Assembly: GCF_963691685.1 (NCBI RefSeq)
Contig: NZ_OY829290.1
Coordinates: 1,302,001 to 1,366,000 of the forward strand
Direction: 5' to 3'
Source: Thalassovita sp.
Lineage (GTDB): Bacteria; Pseudomonadota; Alphaproteobacteria; Rhodobacterales; Rhodobacteraceae
DNA length: 64,000 nucleotides
Shown here: in pieces, positions 7,902 through 16,239 of the stretch
Layout of the letters: the number at the start of each line of letters is the position of its first letter
Numbering within the stretch: position 1 is the first letter of the stretch
Translations under genes and position numbers: made by a program
Notes under the pieces: model-generated
Database searches by the model: none
What the model was told of the DNA's origin: nothing
The model's input: only the letters and a program-made list of their open reading frames with translations

Positions 7902-8852
7902 ATGGCAGAGACGATCAGCAAACCGCGCAGTTTTCAGGAGATCATTCTGAGGCTTCAGGCCTATTGGGCCTCAAAGGGCTGCGCTGTGATGCAACCCTAT
8001 GACATGGAAGTGGGGGCAGGCACGTTCCACCCGGCCACCACATTGCGCTCGCTGGGCTCCCGCCCTTGGGCTGCCGCCTATGTGCAGCCTTCGCGTCGCC
8101 CGACCGATGGCCGCTATGGGGAAAACCCGAACCGTCTGCAGCACTACTATCAGTATCAGGTGCTGATCAAACCCTCGCCGCCGGATCTGCAGGAACTGTA
8201 CCTCGGCTCGCTGGCTGCGATTGGCATCGACATGGATATGCATGACATCCGCTTTGTCGAAGACGACTGGGAAAGCCCAACACTGGGCGCCTGGGGCCTG
8301 GGCTGGGAGGTTTGGTGCGACGGGATGGAAGTCAGCCAGTTCACCTATTTCCAGCAGGTGGGCGGTCATGATTGCGCGCCTGTATCGGGTGAGCTGACCT
8401 ACGGGCTGGAACGTCTGGCGATGTATATCCTGGGCGTGGATCACGTGATGGACATGCCGTTCAACGATCCCGACGGCACCATTGCGCTGTCCTACGGCGA
8501 TGTCTTCAAACAGACCGAGGAAGAATATGCCCGCTGGAACTTTGACGTTGCCAACACCGATGTGCTGCTGAAACAGTTCGAAGAGGCGGAGGCCGAATGC
8601 GAATCCATTCTGGCCAAAGAGCACATCGACCCCAAAAACGGCAAACGCATCATCATGGCGCATCCCGCCTATGACCAGTGCATCAAGGCCAGCCACCTGT
8701 TCAATCTCCTGGACGCGCGCGGCGTGATCTCGGTCACCGAACGTCAGGCCTATATCGGCCGCGTCCGTGCGCTGGCCAAACAATGTGCCGACGCCTTCGT
8801 GCTGACCGAGGCTGGGGGACACGACGCTGCCAAAGCAGAGGCGGGCGCATAA
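7902..8852 (+). CDS. glyQ: Glycyl-tRNA synthetase alpha subunit
   Basis: A 316-residue catalytic alpha subunit of the heterotetrameric bacterial glycyl-tRNA synthetase. The start is the ATG at 7902 (MAETISKPRSFQEIILRLQAYW), preceded by AGGCAGGG; the longer upstream frame adds 15 residues foreign to the family. Conserved segments include GCAVMQPYDMEVGAGTFHPAT, RPTDGRYGENPNRLQHYYQYQV and the class II core SGELTYGLERLAMY. The C-terminal part (ASHLFNLLDARGVISVTER) is also typical. It is first in an operon with a DUF6446 gene whose ATG follows the stop codon directly, and with glyS. Confidence 0.96.
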   Translation: MAETISKPRSFQEIILRLQAYWASKGCAVMQPYDMEVGAGTFHPATTLRSLGSRPWAAAYVQPSRRPTDGRYGENPNRLQHYYQYQVLIKPSPPDLQELYLGSLAAIGIDMDMHDIRFVEDDWESPTLGAWGLGWEVWCDGMEVSQFTYFQQVGGHDCAPVSGELTYGLERLAMYILGVDHVMDMPFNDPDGTIALSYGDVFKQTEEEYARWNFDVANTDVLLKQFEEAEAECESILAKEHIDPKNGKRIIMAHPAYDQCIKASHLFNLLDARGVISVTERQAYIGRVRALAKQCADAFVLTEAGGHDAAKAEAGA

Positions 8853-9380
8853 ATGTCCGGAAAACTCTTTGGGGGGGCATTGTTGGTTTTGTCGATCGTA
8901 GCTGGCATTGCGATGTATTACCTGCAGGTCTACGCCTATTACGATGAGGTGCAGGCCAATGGCACCGATGATGTGGTGATGACCGTGCTGGCCTCCGGTC
9001 AGGCGGAGCCGATCCTCTATGAGGATTATCAGGCCATCGATTCTGACAGCTCCCCGATCCGCTACCGCGCCTGTTTCACCACCACGATGAGCCAGGCGAT
9101 GATGACGGAAACCTATGAAATCTTTGACCGCCCCGAACCGCTGGTCGCGCCCAGCTGGTTCGACTGCTTTGACGCCAAAGAAGTTGGCGCAGCACTGGAA
9201 AGCGGCAAAGCCCTGGCCTTCATGGGGCAGGAAAACTACCAATATGGCATTGACCGTATCGTCGCCGTGATGGACGACGGACGCGGCTATGTCTGGCACC
9301 AGATCAACCACTGCGGTGAGGTTGTCTTTGACGGCAAACCCACCCCTGCTGATTGCCCCACACCTCCGGAAGGCGACTGA
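8853..9380 (+). CDS. DUF6446 family protein between glyQ and glyS
   Basis: A 175-residue protein with one N-terminal membrane segment (LFGGALLVLSIVAGIAMYYLQVYAYY) and a periplasmic or lumenal domain that contains four cysteines (YRACFTT, WFDCFD, INHCGEV, PADCPT), possibly two disulfides. It starts on the base after the glyQ stop and ends one base before the glyS ATG, so it is translationally coupled within the glyS operon. I recognise it as the DUF6446-type gene found at this place in Rhodobacteraceae. No role in aminoacylation is known, and the extracytoplasmic topology argues against a direct one. Confidence 0.8.
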   Translation: MSGKLFGGALLVLSIVAGIAMYYLQVYAYYDEVQANGTDDVVMTVLASGQAEPILYEDYQAIDSDSSPIRYRACFTTTMSQAMMTETYEIFDRPEPLVAPSWFDCFDAKEVGAALESGKALAFMGQENYQYGIDRIVAVMDDGRGYVWHQINHCGEVVFDGKPTPADCPTPPEGD

Positions 9381-9381
9381 T

Positions 9382-11442
9382 ATGCCCGATTTGCTGATTG
9401 AACTCTTTTCCGAAGAAATTCCGGCCCGTATGCAAGGCAAAGCGGCGGAAGATCTGAAAAAACTGGTCACCAACGCCATGGTTGACGCCGGCCTGACCTA
9501 TGCGGGCGCCGCTGCCTTTTCGACGCCGCGCCGCCTGACGCTGGCGCTGGAGGGGGTGCTGGCCGAAAGCCCCACGGTGCGTGAAGAGCGCAAGGGCCCC
9601 AAAGTGGGTGCGCCGGAAAAAGCCATCGAAGGCTTCCTGCGCGGCGCTGGTCTGACCATGGATCAGTTGGAAGAGCGTGACACCCCGAAAGGTGCCGTGT
9701 ACTTCGCGACGATCGAAAAGCCCGGCCGTCCGGCCGCCGCGATCATTGCCGAGGCGCTGGAAGGGGCGATCCGCAACTTCCCCTGGCCAAAATCCATGCG
9801 CTGGGGCGCGGGGTCTTTGCGTTGGGTGCGCCCGCTGCATTCGATCCTGTGCATCCTGACCAATGAGGCTGGTGAGGCCGAGGTTGTGGATCTGGACATT
9901 GACGGCATCACTTCCGGCAACACCACCGAAGGCCACCGTTTCATGGGCGAGGGGCGCTTTGCCGTGACCTCGTTTGAAGATTATTCCCTCAAGCTGAAGC
10001 GCAACCATGTTGTGTTGGATCCAGCTGAGCGGGCTGATGCGATCTGGCAAGACGCCACCAATCAGGCGTTTGCTTCCGGTCTGGAAGTGGTTGAGGACAA
10101 GGGCTTGTTGAAAGAGGTTGCCGGTCTGGTCGAATGGCCGGTGGTACTGATGGGCGCGATTGATGAGGAGTTCCTGGAGCTGCCGCCGGAGGTGCTGCAG
10201 ACCTCGATGAAGGAGCACCAGAAGTTTTTCAGCGTGAAGAACCCTAAAACGGGCCGCATTGAGAAGTTCATCACCGTCGCCAACCGCGAAACCAAAGATC
10301 AGGGTGCCACCATTCTGGCGGGCAACCAGAAGGTTCTCTCAGCCCGTTTGGCTGATGCTAAATTCTTTTGGACCAATGACCTGCGGGTTGCGAAATCCGG
10401 CATGGAGGCCTGGACCGATCAGCTGTCCAACGTGACCTTCCACAACAAACTGGGCACCCAGGCGGCGCGGATTGATCGCATCGCCGCACTGTCGCGTGAG
10501 ATTGCGCCGGTGCTGGGCGTGGACGCGGATCTGGCGGAACAGGCGGCGAAAGTGGCCAAGGCCGATCTGAGCTCGGAAATGGTTTACGAATTCCCGGAAT
10601 TGCAGGGTCTGATGGGCCGCTACTATGCCGCGGCCGCTGGCCTGCCGGCGGAGGTTGCTGCGACCTGTGAGGAACACTATTCGCCGCTGGGTCCGTCTGA
10701 TGATGTGCCCACCGCGCCTGTTTCCGCCACCGTGGCGCTGGCCGATAAGATCGACACGCTGACCGGGTTCTGGGCGATTGATGAAAAGCCCACCGGCTCC
10801 AAAGATCCCTTCGCCCTGCGCCGGGCCGCATTGGGTGTGATCCGTCTGGTGCTGGAAAACGGTGTGCGCGGCGGCTTGGTTGACGTCTTTGCCAAGGGGT
10901 ATGAGGGGGCGGATAGCGCCGACCTCCTGTCCTTCTTCCATGACCGCCTGAAGGTTTATCTGAAGGACGAAGGCCTGCGTCATGACGTGATCGATGCCTG
11001 CCTGTCGATGCCCGGCAATGATGACCTGACGCTGCTGGTCAAACGCGCCCGCGCCCTTGGGGCGTTCCTGAAAACCGATGACGGTGAGAACCTGCTGCAG
11101 GGCTACAAACGCGCCAACAACATCCTGACCCAGGCTGAGGAGAAGGATGGGGTGGAATATTCCTTCGGTGCGGATGTGAAGTTCGCCGAAAGCGATGAGG
11201 AAAAGGCGCTGTTTGCCGCGCTGGATCAGGCTGAGGCCGCGATCACCCCTGCGATGCAGTCCGAAGATTTCGAGGCGGCGATGGGTGCAATGGCTGCGTT
11301 GCGGGCGCCGATTGATGCCTTCTTTGAAGGGGTGCAGGTCAACAGCGATAATGACGTTGTGCGCCGTAACCGCCTGAACCTCTTGAGCCGTATCCGTCAG
11401 ATCTGTGGCGGTGTGGCGGATCTGACCCGCGTCGAAGGCTAA
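9382..11442 (+). CDS. glyS: Glycyl-tRNA synthetase beta subunit
   Basis: A 686-residue beta subunit, normal length, which binds tRNA-Gly and is needed for charging by GlyQ. The start MPDLLIELFSEEIPARMQ at 9382 is the family N-terminus; the open frame runs further upstream but overlaps the previous gene. Motifs seen include WPKSMRWG, LPPEVLQTSMKEHQKFF, the HD-like region ADLSSEMVYEFPELQGLMGRYYA and the C-terminal anticodon-binding region (DKIDTLTGFWAI, PFALRRAALGVIRL). The operon ends with a strong terminator 26 bases downstream. Confidence 0.96.
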   Translation: MPDLLIELFSEEIPARMQGKAAEDLKKLVTNAMVDAGLTYAGAAAFSTPRRLTLALEGVLAESPTVREERKGPKVGAPEKAIEGFLRGAGLTMDQLEERDTPKGAVYFATIEKPGRPAAAIIAEALEGAIRNFPWPKSMRWGAGSLRWVRPLHSILCILTNEAGEAEVVDLDIDGITSGNTTEGHRFMGEGRFAVTSFEDYSLKLKRNHVVLDPAERADAIWQDATNQAFASGLEVVEDKGLLKEVAGLVEWPVVLMGAIDEEFLELPPEVLQTSMKEHQKFFSVKNPKTGRIEKFITVANRETKDQGATILAGNQKVLSARLADAKFFWTNDLRVAKSGMEAWTDQLSNVTFHNKLGTQAARIDRIAALSREIAPVLGVDADLAEQAAKVAKADLSSEMVYEFPELQGLMGRYYAAAAGLPAEVAATCEEHYSPLGPSDDVPTAPVSATVALADKIDTLTGFWAIDEKPTGSKDPFALRRAALGVIRLVLENGVRGGLVDVFAKGYEGADSADLLSFFHDRLKVYLKDEGLRHDVIDACLSMPGNDDLTLLVKRARALGAFLKTDDGENLLQGYKRANNILTQAEEKDGVEYSFGADVKFAESDEEKALFAALDQAEAAITPAMQSEDFEAAMGAMAALRAPIDAFFEGVQVNSDNDVVRRNRLNLLSRIRQICGGVADLTRVEG

Positions 11443-11467
11443 ACGCTGCGACTTCAGAAGGATGACC

Positions 11468-11492
11468 AAAGGCCGGGGCAACCCGGCCTTTT
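11468..11492 (+). terminator. Intrinsic terminator after glyS
   Basis: AAGGCCGGG (11469-11477) and CCCGGCCTT (11482-11490) form a 9-bp stem with a GCAA tetraloop, followed by T residues. Confidence 0.88.
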
Positions 11493-11499
11493 GCTTTTG

Positions 11500-11804
11500 T
11501 GACAGGTATTTTCTTCACCGGGTCACGAAGTGAGCCGGTTCGTGCCCGACCCCGCCCCCAAGGGCGGGCACGATTTGCGCGGTTTTGCATTGCACTTTCG
11601 TTGGCGAGTTTGGCAACACTATCGGCCCCAAAAATCCGCCCTCGGGATCGGGCACGACCTTACAGTTGCGAGAAACAAAGGGTCATACGCTGCTCTTGTT
11701 CATTGCCGCTGCTGCGGCAAATTTCCCCCGCGTTCCAATGTGATCACGCCCTTGCCTTGTGTCATATCCCCGTTATGCTGCAGTGACGCAGAAAGGATGC
11801 GGCA
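11500..11804. other. Intergenic leader of the PPDK-like gene with inverted repeat
   Basis: No gene seen in about 300 bases; the short open frames here have no family resemblance. It contains a palindrome TTGCCGC-TGCT-GCGGCAA (11703-11720) about 85 bases before the next start codon, and a CCGCCC/GGGCGG hairpin near 11550. The palindrome is a candidate operator; a similar one occurs at 25774. Confidence 0.5.
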
Positions 11805-14381
11805 GTGCAGCACGACCCTGAAAATACCGAGATCCCCGAGGTCCCCGAGATTACAGTCATCACGCCGACCGCCAAATTGGCGACCGACACCCATGGTGGG
11901 CGGGCGAAATGCCTGCAGCGTCTGGTGCGGTTGGACCTGCCGGTGCCGCAGACGGTGGCCCTGTCGTTTGATGAGGTGCATGCCATCGCGGCCGGGGAAA
12001 TGCCGGATCTGCAGGCGATGCTGGCACCATTTGGTGAGGATGCGCTGCTCTGCGTGCGCCCCTCGTCCGAGGACCCGGATTGGGGCGGACCGGGCGCGGT
12101 TTTGAATATCGGTATCAACGATGCGCGCTATGTCGACCTGTGTGAACAGCTGGGCCGTGAGGCCGCGACCTCGATCTATCTGCGCTTTGTGCAGGCCTAC
12201 GCGATCCATGTCGCACGGCTTGATCCGGATATGTTTGACCACATCCTGCCCGACGGACCCGATGCGCTGAGTGAAGCGCTGCGTGCCTATGAGGATGAGA
12301 CCGAAGAAGCCTTTCCCCAGGACCCGGCGGTGCAGCTTTCAGAAGTGCTGCGCTCAATGGCGCGGGCTTGGGAAGGGACCACGGCCAGGCTGTTGCGACA
12401 GGCCAAAGGGGCACCAGCGGATGCGGGTCTGGGCCTGGTGGTTCAGGAAATGGCGCATGGTCTGGGCTTGGGCGAATGTGGCTCCGGCGTGATCCAGCTG
12501 GTCAATTCCAAAACCGGGGCACCGCAGATCACAGGGCGTTACCTCAGCCAAAGTCAGGGGCGCGATGCGCTGCTAGATCGCTCGGCCTCAATGTATCTGG
12601 AAACAGACGATCGTGGTCCATCGCTGCAGGCGCAATCGCCGGAGCTGTTTGAACAACTGTTGGAACATACCCGGCTGATGCGTCGCCGCCTGCGCGAAGA
12701 AATGCAGGCCGAATTTACGGTCGAAAACGGCAGGGTGCACATCCTCGATGGGGTGCGTGTGGCGCGCACCGCCCGCGCGGCCGTGCGGATTGCGGTCAGC
12801 CTGGCCGAAGATGGGATCATCCCGCGCGAAGAGGCGCTGACCCGGATTGATCCGCGCTCAATGAATGAGCTGCTGCACCGTCAGGTCGCACCTGATGCGG
12901 ACCGTGACACGCTGGCGACCGGGATCGCGGCGAGCCCCGGCGCGGCAACGGGCCGGATCGTGTTTTCCGCTGATGAGGCGCAGGCCAGCGCGGCACGAGG
13001 TGAGGCCTGCGTGCTGGTGCGCCGGGAAACCAGCCCCGAAGACATTCGCGGCATGCACGCCGCCGCCGCCGTTCTGACCGAACGGGGCGGGATGACCAGC
13101 CATGCGGCGGTGATTGCACGTGGCATCGGTCTGCCCTGCGTGGTGGGCGCCTCTGACATCAAGTTTCATATCCGCGAAAAGCGTCTGGTTGCCCCCGATG
13201 GGCGTGAGCTGCAGGCGGGCGATATGGTCACAATTGACGGCAGCAACGGTGAGGTCCTCTGGGGGGAGCCGCTGATGCTGGAGGCGGCGCAGGATGATGC
13301 CTTCCGTCAGCTGATGACCTGGGCGGATGCAGTGCGTGACATCGGGGTGCGCGCCAATGCGGACACGCCGGCGGATGCCCAAACCGCCAAGAATTTTGAC
13401 GCAGAAGGCATCGGCCTTTGCCGGACCGAACATATGTTCTTTGAAGCGGATCGCCTGACGGTGATGCGGGAAATGATCTTTGCCGATACCTCGCCTGATC
13501 GGGCGGCGGCGCTGGAACGTCTGCTGCCAATGCAGCGGGCGGATTTTATCGAACTGTTCCGTATCATGCAGGGGCTGCCGGTCTGCATTCGCCTGTTTGA
13601 CCCGCCGCTGCATGAGTTTCTGCCCTCTGACCGCGCCGGCCATCGTGAGTTGGCCGAGGCGCTGGATCTGCCCCTGTCAGATGTGACCCGCCGGGTTGAG
13701 GCACTGAGCGAATATAACCCGATGCTGGGTATGCGCGGCGTGCGTCTGGGCATCACCGTGCCTGAGATTTACGACATGCAGGCGCGCGCGATCTTTGAGG
13801 CGACGATCGAGGCCAGCGAAGAGGGCGATCCGGTGGTGCCGGAGATCATGATCCCGCTGGTCTCTGCCAAACGCGAGGTTGAGCTGGTCAAAACCCGTGT
13901 TGATGCCGTTGCTGCCGCAGTGCGCAATGAAAAGGGGCGGGATTTTGACTACCGTCTGGGCGTGATGGTGGAAACACCACGCGCCGCGCTGAAGGCGGGG
14001 GAAATTGCACCGCATACCGCGTTCCTGTCCTTTGGCACCAACGACCTGACCCAGATGACCTATGGTCTGTCACGCGATGATGCGGGGCGGTTTATGTCCG
14101 CCTATGTGCAGCAGGGGGTCTTCCCCGAGGATCCGTTCCACGATCTTGACACCGAAGGGGTAGGGGAGCTGTTGGAGATCGGCGCCAAACGCGGTCGGGA
14201 TGCGCGGCCTGATCTGGTGCTGTCGATCTGTGGGGAACACGGTGGCAGCCCCGAATCAATCGCCTTCTCACGGGCGGCTGGGTTCAACTATGTGTCCTGT
14301 TCGCCGTTTCGGGTTCCCGTCGCACGGCTGGCCGCGGCTCAATTTGCGGTCCTTGAGAAGGTTGGGGCGCGAAAGATCTAA
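11805..14381 (+). CDS. Pyruvate, phosphate dikinase-like protein with divergent ATP-binding half
   Basis: 858 residues with the PPDK/PEP-utilising layout: N-terminal ATP-grasp, central phospho-histidine domain (TERGGMTSHAAV, His433) and C-terminal PEP/pyruvate TIM barrel (CGEHGGSP, catalytic Cys809). PPDK interconverts ATP, Pi and pyruvate with AMP, PPi and PEP. The C-terminal two thirds look intact. The ATP-grasp part is diverged: the segment normally reading VRSGARASMPGMMDT is VRPSSEDPDWGGPG, and the LQTRNGKRT motif is LDGVRVARTA. His and Cys are each 22 residues earlier than the H455 and C831 I recall for the Clostridium symbiosum enzyme, so the shortening is all N-terminal. Activity as a true dikinase is therefore uncertain; ATP-independent use of PEP or a regulatory role is possible. 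Confidence 0.8.
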   Translation: MQHDPENTEIPEVPEITVITPTAKLATDTHGGRAKCLQRLVRLDLPVPQTVALSFDEVHAIAAGEMPDLQAMLAPFGEDALLCVRPSSEDPDWGGPGAVLNIGINDARYVDLCEQLGREAATSIYLRFVQAYAIHVARLDPDMFDHILPDGPDALSEALRAYEDETEEAFPQDPAVQLSEVLRSMARAWEGTTARLLRQAKGAPADAGLGLVVQEMAHGLGLGECGSGVIQLVNSKTGAPQITGRYLSQSQGRDALLDRSASMYLETDDRGPSLQAQSPELFEQLLEHTRLMRRRLREEMQAEFTVENGRVHILDGVRVARTARAAVRIAVSLAEDGIIPREEALTRIDPRSMNELLHRQVAPDADRDTLATGIAASPGAATGRIVFSADEAQASAARGEACVLVRRETSPEDIRGMHAAAAVLTERGGMTSHAAVIARGIGLPCVVGASDIKFHIREKRLVAPDGRELQAGDMVTIDGSNGEVLWGEPLMLEAAQDDAFRQLMTWADAVRDIGVRANADTPADAQTAKNFDAEGIGLCRTEHMFFEADRLTVMREMIFADTSPDRAAALERLLPMQRADFIELFRIMQGLPVCIRLFDPPLHEFLPSDRAGHRELAEALDLPLSDVTRRVEALSEYNPMLGMRGVRLGITVPEIYDMQARAIFEATIEASEEGDPVVPEIMIPLVSAKREVELVKTRVDAVAAAVRNEKGRDFDYRLGVMVETPRAALKAGEIAPHTAFLSFGTNDLTQMTYGLSRDDAGRFMSAYVQQGVFPEDPFHDLDTEGVGELLEIGAKRGRDARPDLVLSICGEHGGSPESIAFSRAAGFNYVSCSPFRVPVARLAAAQFAVLEKVGARKI

Positions 14382-14559
14382 CTCTCTGTGATCTTTGCGA
14401 ATTTTAAATAAATTTGTGCCTTGATCAGAATCGATCAGATTCCTAGCATGCGCCGCTTTGACGCTCCCGGGTGGACCCGGGCAGCGATTTTGGGTATTCC
14501 GCCGCAGATTGACCCAGAGGATCGGGAGGCTCTGCGTCCCGGTGAACCAGGAGATCAAG

Positions 14560-15216
14560 ATGAAACGCATGTTTAACGCCCCGGCCCGTTGGGCGGCGCC
14601 GGTACTTGCATTGATGCTTGCCGCTGTGACCCCGCCGGCCGGCCCCGCTGTGGCCGAAGCACAGGTCGAAGAGGTGCTGAAACAGGAACGTCGCGGCCTG
14701 ATCGGTGTCAAAGGCGGCCTGCTGGACCGTCTGTTCAACCCGAAAAAGGCCCCCGCCAAGATCGACTATTCGCGCAGCTTTGTTGACGGTCTGCCCAAGG
14801 CCAAAGGTGACGAAGAATGGGCCTGTCTGGCCGAAGCGCTGTACTTTGAGGCACGCGGTGAAAGCGTGAAGGGCCAGTTCGCTGTGGCCGAGGTGATTTT
14901 GAACCGTGTGGATTCCGTGCGCTTCCCCGATACGGTCTGCGGTGTCATCAATCAGGGCACTGGCCGCAAATACCAGTGCCAGTTCACCTATACCTGTGAC
15001 GGGCACAAAGAGGTCGTGCGCGAACCGGAAGCCTTTGATCGGGTCGCCAAAGTGGCGCAGCTGATGATCAACGGTGCGCCGCGCGCCCTTACCGACAATG
15101 CCACCTATTATCACACCAAGGCTGTGCGCCCCAGCTGGTCGCGTAAGTTTGCCCGCACCACCACCATCGGCGTGCATCACTTCTACCGGCACCCGACTGA
15201 GGTCTCGATGAAGTGA
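14560..15216 (+). CDS. Cell wall hydrolase, SleB-like (Hydrolase_2)
   Basis: A 218-residue exported protein. The ATG at 14560 has AGGAGA upstream and gives a signal peptide (APVLALMLAAVTPPAGPAVAEA); the longer frame upstream has no ribosome site. The C-terminal 120 residues match the SleB/CwlJ catalytic domain: EEWACLAEALYFEARGES (catalytic Glu), QFAVAEVILNRVDSVRFPDTVCGVI, CQFTYTCDG and ATYYHTKAVRPSW. These enzymes cleave peptidoglycan in the manner of lytic transglycosylases. In non-sporulating alphaproteobacteria they presumably remodel the wall. It is a single gene with a following terminator. Confidence 0.88.
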   Translation: MKRMFNAPARWAAPVLALMLAAVTPPAGPAVAEAQVEEVLKQERRGLIGVKGGLLDRLFNPKKAPAKIDYSRSFVDGLPKAKGDEEWACLAEALYFEARGESVKGQFAVAEVILNRVDSVRFPDTVCGVINQGTGRKYQCQFTYTCDGHKEVVREPEAFDRVAKVAQLMINGAPRALTDNATYYHTKAVRPSWSRKFARTTTIGVHHFYRHPTEVSMK

Positions 15217-15251
15217 GGCTCTTGCTGCCTGCACACAATTGAGCTAGCTGG

Positions 15252-15275
15252 AAAAGGGGGCTTCGGCCTCCTTTT
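15252..15275 (+). terminator. Terminator after the SleB-like gene
   Basis: AAAAGGGGGC and GCCTCCTTTT pair around a TTCG tetraloop with one G-T pair, ending in T residues. Confidence 0.75.
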
Positions 15276-15304
15276 GCTTGCTTAATTGACGTCAGAGGCA
15301 GCCC

Positions 15305-16225
15305 ATGACCACCCCCACAACGCCTTCGCCTGAGCGCGACGCTGAGATTGCACTGGCCTTTGATCATCCTGAGGCCCGTGCTGCTGCGACGGCCGATCAG
15401 CCACTGGACCGTATTTCCCTGCGCGATCACATCGTAGAGGTTGAGATCGGCGCCTTTCAGGTGGAACGGGAGCTGACCCAGCGGCTGTCCTTCAACGTTG
15501 TGGTCGAGGTGGCCCCGGTTGCGGCGCCGCTGGAGGATGATGTGGACCGCATCCTGTCCTATGACAAAGTGACCGAGGCAATTGCGACGGAACTGGCAAC
15601 GGAGCGGTTGAACCTCTTGGAAACGCTGGCCGATAACATCGCTGCGCGCATTCTGGCAGAGCCGCAGGCGCGGCGGGTTTTCCTGAGGATTGAGAAGCTG
15701 GATCGCGGTCCGTTTAAGCTGGGCGTCGAAATTGTGCGCAGCCGGTCCGATCAGGCCGGTGCGGCGTCCAAAGAAACTTTGCGGCCGCGGTTGGTTTTCC
15801 TCAGCCGTGCCGCGCAGGCCTCGGATAGGCTACCCGCCTGGCTGGATGATTTGCAGGGCGATGTGCCAGTAATCCTCTGCCTGGCGGAGCCTGAGGCCGA
15901 GGCCGCGGCGGTTTCCGAACCACGGGCGCAGTTGAACATCGATCTGCTGCGGCAGGATCAGGCGGCTTGGGCGCTGATGGCGCGCGATGCACGTCTGAAT
16001 GTGGCCAACACCCGGACCGAACTCGACTGGGCCATGAAACAGGGGCACGTCAGCGTCTGGGCCCCGGCCAAGATGGTGTTGGACGCAACCGAGGCGCCGG
16101 TTGACCTTAGCGGCATTGGCCTGTTGCAATGGTTCGCGGCGGAGGTTTCCGCTGTTGATGTGGTGCTGATTGATGCGCCGATCCTGCCGGGCCTAGACGC
16201 GCCGCAACGCCAGATCAGCCTGTGA
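15305..16225 (+). CDS. folB: Dihydroneopterin aldolase fused to an extra C-terminal domain
   Basis: 306 residues, far longer than the usual FolB of about 120. The FolB fold covers roughly residues 35-150: DRISLRDHIVEVEIGAFQVERE, SFNVVVEV, ILSYDKVTEAI, LNLLETLADNIAARIL and RVFLRIEKLDRG. FolB cleaves dihydroneopterin to 6-hydroxymethyl-dihydropterin. The remaining 150 residues (RPRLVFLSRA to the end, with VPVILCLAEPE and DQAAWALMARDARLNVANTRTELDWAM) are an unrecognised domain. The gene overlaps or abuts folP, the next pathway enzyme but one, so the pair forms a folate operon. RBS-like GAGG lies before the ATG at 15305. Confidence 0.88.
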   Translation: MTTPTTPSPERDAEIALAFDHPEARAAATADQPLDRISLRDHIVEVEIGAFQVERELTQRLSFNVVVEVAPVAAPLEDDVDRILSYDKVTEAIATELATERLNLLETLADNIAARILAEPQARRVFLRIEKLDRGPFKLGVEIVRSRSDQAGAASKETLRPRLVFLSRAAQASDRLPAWLDDLQGDVPVILCLAEPEAEAAAVSEPRAQLNIDLLRQDQAAWALMARDARLNVANTRTELDWAMKQGHVSVWAPAKMVLDATEAPVDLSGIGLLQWFAAEVSAVDVVLIDAPILPGLDAPQRQISL

Positions 16226-16239
16226 CGGAGGCGCCGCAA

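Noticed and set aside
7971..9479. 502-codon minus-strand frame across glyQ, DUF6446 and glyS
   Set aside because: Runs antisense over three coherent operon genes and has no protein-family character.
11530..12105. 191-codon frame starting upstream of the PPDK-like gene
   Set aside because: It runs into the PPDK-like gene in another frame and its non-overlapping part has no family-like sequence.
14465..14480. Hairpin CCCGGGTGGACCCGGG as a terminator
   Set aside because: No T run follows on either strand.
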